Origin: Halalkalibacter oceani
GTDB taxonomy: Bacteria; Bacillota; Bacilli; Bacillales; Bacillaceae_D
Reading direction: 5' to 3'
Assembly (NCBI RefSeq): GCF_040544555.1
Contig: NZ_JBEPKD010000002.1
Coordinates: 62,001 to 126,000 of the forward strand
Length of the DNA: 64,000 nucleotides
Part shown: positions 60,004-64,000 of the stretch, piece by piece
How the letters are laid out: every line of letters starts with the position of its first letter
How positions within the stretch are numbered: position 1 is the stretch's first letter
Notes under the pieces: model-generated
Databases searched by the model: none
What the model saw: only the letters and a program-made list of their open reading frames with translations
Told to the model about the DNA's origin: nothing
Position numbers and translations under genes: made by a program

Positions 60004-60061
60004 CATCTTAGCTCCTTCATCTATATCAATGATTGTCCTTGCATTATCATATGTGAATCCA

Positions 60062-61039
60062 TTATATCTGTTGACGGCTCTCTCGTGCCAGCCAAGCCCC
60101 GCCAATCACTCCGGCATCGTTTCCAAGCGTCGCTATTTTAAAACGAACGCCTTCCTTTACCCGCTTTAACGCGTAACATGAAAAATAATGTTCGATCACT
60201 GCAAGCAAAGGCTCTCCCGCTCGGGAAACACCACCGCCGATCACGATGATTTCAGGATTGAGCGCGTTGGCCAGGTTGGCAAGCGCCAATCCGAGATGAA
60301 AGCCGACCTCTTTCACAACTTTCTCCGCGGCTTCATCCGCTTCGGCATACGCCTTAAATACTTGCTTTGCCGTAAGCTTACCCGTTTCTTGCAAATGACG
60401 ATGGAGCACGCTATCAGGTGCTGAAGCGACTTGTTCAATAGCCAGTCTGGCAATACCGGTCGCTGAAGCAATCGTCTCGAGGCAGCCTGTTTTCCCGCAG
60501 TTGCAAGGCGCTCCCCCTTCAGGTACAGCGGTAATATGACCAATTTCACCGGCCATGCCATTGACACCGTGAAGAATGCGGCCATTCGCGATAATTCCGC
60601 CGCCAACACCAGTACCGAGGGTCACACAAAGCAGATTTGCCGCCCCTTCGCCAGCACCGCGCCACATTTCACCGAGCGCCGCCATATTCGCATCATTGTC
60701 TACTGTGACAGGTAAGCCTGTCTTTTGTTCGAGCTCATCTTTCAAGGGAAAATTACGCCAGCCGATGTTCACCGCCTGATAAACAAATCCCGTCTCCATT
60801 TCAAAAAAACACGGAGCACCGAGGCCAAGGCTTGTGAGCCTGACATCCTGTTGTTTGTGTTTTTGCCATTTTTGCGCGATCTCATTCGCAATGTCCGTCG
60901 TAATATACTTGCCTTCCTCCTGTTTGTTTGTAGGTATCTCCCATTTCGTCACAATTTGACCCGTTGCTGTGATAAAAGCCATTTTAATCGTTGTACCACC
61001 AACGTCGATACCTACATACCACTCTTCCATTGTCGTCAC
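60062..61039 (-). CDS. glcK: ROK-family glucokinase
   Basis: A 325-aa kinase. Start YVGIDVGGTTIKMAFIT is the ATP-binding motif; VDNDANMAALGEMWRGAG carries the catalytic Asp; GEIGHITAVPEGGAPCNCGKTGCLETIAS gives the ROK zinc motif CxCGxxGCxE; IIVIGGGVSRAGEPLL follows. This is the GlcK pattern. It overlaps the stop region of yqgQ, as in B. subtilis yqgQ-glcK. Confidence 0.94.
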   Translation of the reverse strand: MTTMEEWYVGIDVGGTTIKMAFITATGQIVTKWEIPTNKQEEGKYITTDIANEIAQKWQKHKQQDVRLTSLGLGAPCFFEMETGFVYQAVNIGWRNFPLKDELEQKTGLPVTVDNDANMAALGEMWRGAGEGAANLLCVTLGTGVGGGIIANGRILHGVNGMAGEIGHITAVPEGGAPCNCGKTGCLETIASATGIARLAIEQVASAPDSVLHRHLQETGKLTAKQVFKAYAEADEAAEKVVKEVGFHLGLALANLANALNPEIIVIGGGVSRAGEPLLAVIEHYFSCYALKRVKEGVRFKIATLGNDAGVIGGAWLARESRQQI

Positions 61040-61042
61040 CTT

Positions 61043-61246
61043 CTATTCCTTTCGTCCTGACGCTTCCTGCCGCAAGATGAGCAACGCTTGTTGAAATACT
61101 GTCTGATCAATCATTTTCCATTCATAAAGCTCCCGAAGCTCGTCTTCCATCAACGAAAGATCGAGGCCGCGATCTTTTGTATAAATGATCGTACCGTGTT
61201 TTTTCAGGAGCTGCATGACATCAAACATTGTTCTCACGATCCTCAC
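61043..61246 (-). CDS. yqgQ: YqgQ family protein (DUF910)
   Basis: A 67-aa helical protein, MRIVRTMFDVMQLLKKHGTIIYTKDRGLDLSLMEDELRELYEWKMID, matching the YqgQ/DUF910 fold (three-helix bundle, possible single-strand nucleic-acid binder). It directly precedes glcK, its usual neighbour in Bacillus. Function unknown. Start ATG 61246 follows GAGGTGAGG. Confidence 0.88.
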   Translation of the reverse strand: MRIVRTMFDVMQLLKKHGTIIYTKDRGLDLSLMEDELRELYEWKMIDQTVFQQALLILRQEASGRKE

Positions 61247-61256
61247 CTCACCCTCA

Positions 61257-61769
61257 TTATAACAGCTTCATAACGGTTACGAAAAGGAGCCAAACTAAAG
61301 GAGTGAAGGCAATATACGAATAGCGCCAGAGAATCTGCCGAATTTGAATTTGTATGAAAACTCCGAGAATAAGAGCAGCTGCAAACAGAGCGCTGACAAA
61401 CAGTGTAAAAAACGTCCTAAGCTCTATTAATCCCCACTCGACCCCCATCAGAAAAAACAGCAACGCGAGCAGCGAGACGACAATCCGGTCCTCCGGATGA
61501 AAAAAGCCGAGCGTCGGATGAAAGCGCCTCATGCTTGCGACGATAAACAGGAGCGCGACGACAGCAACGAGATAATCCAGTAGCCATAAGCTAATCCATC
61601 CCGTTAAAAACATCCCCGTAATCATACCGAGATAGCATAAAAAAGTAAAACAGACCGTCAGCAAAACGAGTTGAACCGGCCGCACCTGTTCCTTCGGCGC
61701 AACGAGTAATCCGCCAATCGTAACTCCGATTGTGACGATAAAGATCAAAATGGTGAGAATAAACCACAT
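61257..61769 (-). CDS. Multi-pass hypothetical membrane protein
   Basis: A 170-aa protein with about five membrane helices (residues ~2-24, 33-53, 58-78, 98-115, 120-165). It begins MWFILTILIFIVTIGVTIGGLLV; start ATG 61769 has GGTGGAG upstream. No known motif; it is upstream of yqgQ-glcK in the same direction, 10 bp away, so it may be in the same transcript. Family not recognised. Confidence 0.65.
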   Translation of the reverse strand: MWFILTILIFIVTIGVTIGGLLVAPKEQVRPVQLVLLTVCFTFLCYLGMITGMFLTGWISLWLLDYLVAVVALLFIVASMRRFHPTLGFFHPEDRIVVSLLALLFFLMGVEWGLIELRTFFTLFVSALFAAALILGVFIQIQIRQILWRYSYIAFTPLVWLLFVTVMKLL

Positions 61770-61905
61770 GCTGATCTCCACCTCTCTTTATACTTTAATT
61801 TCTTCTGTCTCAGCCTTGTCAACAGATTCTTATGGTATGATATGTACGAATGGACAAATTAAGAAGAGCCGGATCAGCAGCCGATGGCACAAAAGGAGAC
61901 TGAGC

Positions 61906-62319
61906 ATGGAACAAAAAATGAAAGAAGTCATTGACCGGGCGTTGTACGGGGCGCCGGAAATCAAACCGGAGGAGCGGAATCTTTTTCTCTCCACTTTATT
62001 GGAACGGATCCACCTCGCCCTTACAAAAAAGCAGGTGATTAATAAAGGAATGTACAAAGAAGCCGTTGAGCTGATGAAAACGAAGCGCAACCTGCATCTT
62101 TATTTAAACGGCAACCTCGGCTATAATCATTTTTCCAACTATATTAAAGAAGCTGGAGCGCATGGCGTCAGCTTTACGTTTGTCACGCCGAAAAAGCTGA
62201 CCCCATTCGGTCTGATCGTCGCCAATCAGACTGAGGCCATTGAAACGAAGCAGCTTTTCATTAAGGATGAACTGTTTGAGCTTGATATGGAGGAAAGCGG
62301 CGCCGATTTCTTATCGTAA
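61906..62319 (+). CDS. yueI: YueI family protein (DUF1694)
   Basis: A 137-aa soluble protein with the YueI pattern: RNLFLSTLLERIHLALTKKQV, then the conserved NLHLYLNGNLGYNHFSNYIKEA and PFGLIVANQTEAIE. Function unknown; in Firmicutes the family is widespread. Start ATG 61906 follows AAAAGGAGA. Divergent from the membrane-protein gene at 61257-61769. Confidence 0.85.
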   Translation: MEQKMKEVIDRALYGAPEIKPEERNLFLSTLLERIHLALTKKQVINKGMYKEAVELMKTKRNLHLYLNGNLGYNHFSNYIKEAGAHGVSFTFVTPKKLTPFGLIVANQTEAIETKQLFIKDELFELDMEESGADFLS

Positions 62320-62343
62320 GAGCACAGTGCTGTGCATAAAGTG

Positions 62344-62415
62344 CTTGAGACAAAACTAGCTTTGCCTGGGGGCTTGGCAAAAGGTAGAACAAAACAACCT
62401 TTGCTCCCAGCCCCG
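62344..62415. terminator. Dispersed terminator hairpin, copy 14, with GACAAAACTAGCTT flank
   Basis: GCTTGAGACAAAACTAGCTT directly abuts a hairpin GGGGGCTTGGCAAAAGGT...ACCTTTGCTCCCAGCCCC (imperfect stem). Like the copy at 41834 it lacks the ~110-bp middle. It separates yueI and spoVAF. Confidence 0.65.
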
Positions 62416-62428
62416 CTTTGCTTCCCCG

Positions 62429-63892
62429 CTAGCGATCCGGATCGTTCGGATGAATCGCGACCGGACGGCGGTTTTTTAGTGGCATTGGCGCGCGGAAAAT
62501 GACATCCCGCAACGCGCGTCCGTTAAAGGGCAAAAACGGCCACATATAGGGTGTGCCAAGTACTTGAAGACGAACGAGCATTAACAGCCAGACCGTAATG
62601 CCGCCGACGAAGCCGGCGAGACCGAACAATGCGGTCGACAACAGGAGGGCGACACGGATCAGCCGATTGGCGAGACTTAACTCATAGCTCGGCGTCGCAA
62701 ATGTCCCGACGACGGCCACCGCCAAGTATAACACCACCTCCGCCGAGAACAGCCCGACATTAATCGCCACCTCGCCGATTAACAGCGCGGAGACGAGCCC
62801 CAGCGCGGTCGCAAGCGGGTTCGGCGTATGGATCGCCGCCATCCGCAGCATTTCGATCCCCGCTTCAGCCACGAGAAACTGGGCGAACAGCGGTACAGCC
62901 CCTTCTTTTTCTGCACCGATAAAGGACAGTACCTCTGGAACAAACTGTTCATTCGTCGCGAGCAAGTACCAAAGCGGCAGTAAAAATAATGACGCCCACA
63001 CCGCGCCGAAGCGCACGATCCGCAGGCTTGCCCCGACGACCGGCTTTTGCCTGTATTCCTCCGCATGCTGAAGATGGTGCCAGAACGTAGTCGGCACAAT
63101 CATCGCACTCGGCGAACCGTCGACAAGCAGCAAAATATGCCCTTCAAACAGATGAGTCGCGGCCACATCGGGCCGTTCCGTATAACGAATTAACGGATAA
63201 GGCTGATAATGATGGCCGAAAATGAACTCTTCAATGCTTTTATCCGCCATTGGCAAGCCGTCCGTATCAATTTGATCAAGGGCTTCCTTCATTGCCTCGA
63301 CATATTCCTGATCGGCAATATCAGCGAGATAAACAAGCGCCAGATCCGATTTCGAGCGCCGTCCGACTTTGTTATATTCGACGCGCATACTGCGGTCACG
63401 GACCCGGCGACGGATCAGCGCCGCATTCATTACAAGCGTCTCGACGAAGCCATCTTTTGAACCTCTGATTACCTGTTCCGTATCCGGCTCCTCCGGCCCC
63501 CGAACGGGATATTCCCTTGTATCTAAGAGGATGACCTGGTCAATCCCTTCAACGACCAAAGCCGCCGGTCCGGCAAGCACCTCATCAATCACCTCATCCA
63601 AATCGTCACTTTTCGCGATCTCGACATAGGGAATTTGATGCTGCATCAACGTATCAAGCGGATTTTCCTTTAATCCGTCCTCAGGCAGCCGGTTCAGCTC
63701 ACGCTGAATTTGCGTTAATGCCGCATCCTTGCCGAAGCCATCGACAAGAAAGAGCCCCATCCGCCGGCCGCCATGCTTTAGTTCCAAATGAATTAAGTCA
63801 AAGCTCGCATCAACTCCGAGCTCGTCTTTTAAAAAAGCGATGTTCTTCTCAAAATCGCCCGAGACAGGGTGCTTTCTTGACTTCTCCTGCAT
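62429..63892 (-). CDS. spoVAF: Stage V sporulation protein AF
   Basis: A 487-aa protein of the GerA superfamily. Length matches SpoVAF. Parts: FLKDELGVDASFDLIHLEL, MGLFLVDGFGKD, RYTERPDVAATHLFEGHILLLVDGSPSAMIVPTTFWHHLQ, and TFATPSYELSLANRLIRVALLL, the last distinguishing it from germinant receptors. It is expressed in the forespore and helps germination and dipicolinate channel function. Start ATG 63892 has GGAGG seven bases upstream. Other spoVA genes would lie to the right of the window. Confidence 0.9.
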   Translation of the reverse strand: MQEKSRKHPVSGDFEKNIAFLKDELGVDASFDLIHLELKHGGRRMGLFLVDGFGKDAALTQIQRELNRLPEDGLKENPLDTLMQHQIPYVEIAKSDDLDEVIDEVLAGPAALVVEGIDQVILLDTREYPVRGPEEPDTEQVIRGSKDGFVETLVMNAALIRRRVRDRSMRVEYNKVGRRSKSDLALVYLADIADQEYVEAMKEALDQIDTDGLPMADKSIEEFIFGHHYQPYPLIRYTERPDVAATHLFEGHILLLVDGSPSAMIVPTTFWHHLQHAEEYRQKPVVGASLRIVRFGAVWASLFLLPLWYLLATNEQFVPEVLSFIGAEKEGAVPLFAQFLVAEAGIEMLRMAAIHTPNPLATALGLVSALLIGEVAINVGLFSAEVVLYLAVAVVGTFATPSYELSLANRLIRVALLLSTALFGLAGFVGGITVWLLMLVRLQVLGTPYMWPFLPFNGRALRDVIFRAPMPLKNRRPVAIHPNDPDR

Positions 63893-63927
63893 GAAATGAC
63901 CTCCATTTCACAATCCGTTGATTCCTT

Positions 63928-64000
63928 TCAAGTATTCGCCTGCCGCTCGATTTCCATGCATTCGCCAAGCATAAGATCAGGGCCGGCTGCATATGATCAA
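63928..64000 (-). CDS. 3' end of an unidentified upstream gene, partial
   Basis: A 24-codon open frame ends 35 bp before spoVAF (ending MEIERQANT-stop). Codon use looks coding and the spacing suits a spoVA operon, but too little is visible to name the product. It does not match the spoVAE C-terminus I remember. Confidence 0.35.

Noticed and set aside
14774..62415. CRISPR-like repeat array
   Set aside because: The repeats are dispersed over the window at gene ends, not tandem with spacers, and no cas genes are present.

Overview
The window comes from a low-to-medium GC, endospore-forming member of the Bacillaceae. It carries three ger genes, spoVAF, coat genes cotX and cotW, and Bacillus families such as yqgQ-glcK, yqgU, yueI, yutG, yjcH and yjcF. 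Strong AGGAGG-type ribosome sites are typical. A BCCT betaine carrier and very acidic lipoprotein tails hint at salt or alkaline tolerance, but the species cannot be named. I saw no tRNA, rRNA, CRISPR array, transposase or phage genes.

Layout. 1-5.3 kb: start of an aromatic-acid-exporter-like gene, a polar amino-acid ABC importer, a tiny lipoprotein, a TSUP exporter and coat genes cotW-cotX. 5.3-13.7 kb: BCCT carrier, a DUF1659-DUF2922-YvrJ micro-cluster, a DUF3231 protein with a membrane protein, then gerA-gerB-gerC. 13.7-28.5 kb: msrA-msrB, a TetR/SDR/EamA efflux locus, a YtrA-type GntR/ABC operon, nupC, fumC, two divergent XRE regulators, a DctPQM TRAP transporter and yutG. 28.6-36.4 kb: a formate/molybdenum-cofactor region (FdhF/YdeP-like oxidoreductase, DUF2294, OFA antiporter, fdhD, mobB, moeA). 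36.6-41.8 kb: yjcH, yjcF, an unusual chemoreceptor with a UrtA/AmiC-like domain, and a ferritin-like/cupin protein. 42-48.6 kb: a mec-like module, blaI-blaR1 plus two class B PBP genes, with BlaI/MecI-type operators. 48.8-64 kb: AraC regulator, DUF1385::UPF0045 fusion, fetAB, a TPP-riboswitch-controlled thiE-S-G-O-D operon, yqgU, aspA, glcK-yqgQ, yueI and spoVAF.

Three things stand out. First, blaI has a near-consensus sigma-A promoter followed by one BlaI-type box, and the PBP pair has its own near-perfect 40-bp palindrome holding two TACA-N2-TGTA boxes; together this looks like an inducible beta-lactam-resistance circuit without a beta-lactamase. Second, more than a dozen gene 3' ends carry related terminator hairpins with a conserved core and covarying lower stems, and some carry a conserved ~110-bp tail with a second hairpin, in both orientations. 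Third, the OFA transporter has a ~200-nt leader ending in a terminator-like hairpin just before its ribosome site, suggesting attenuation.

All calls come from reading the sequence and from memory of protein families; no database search was run.
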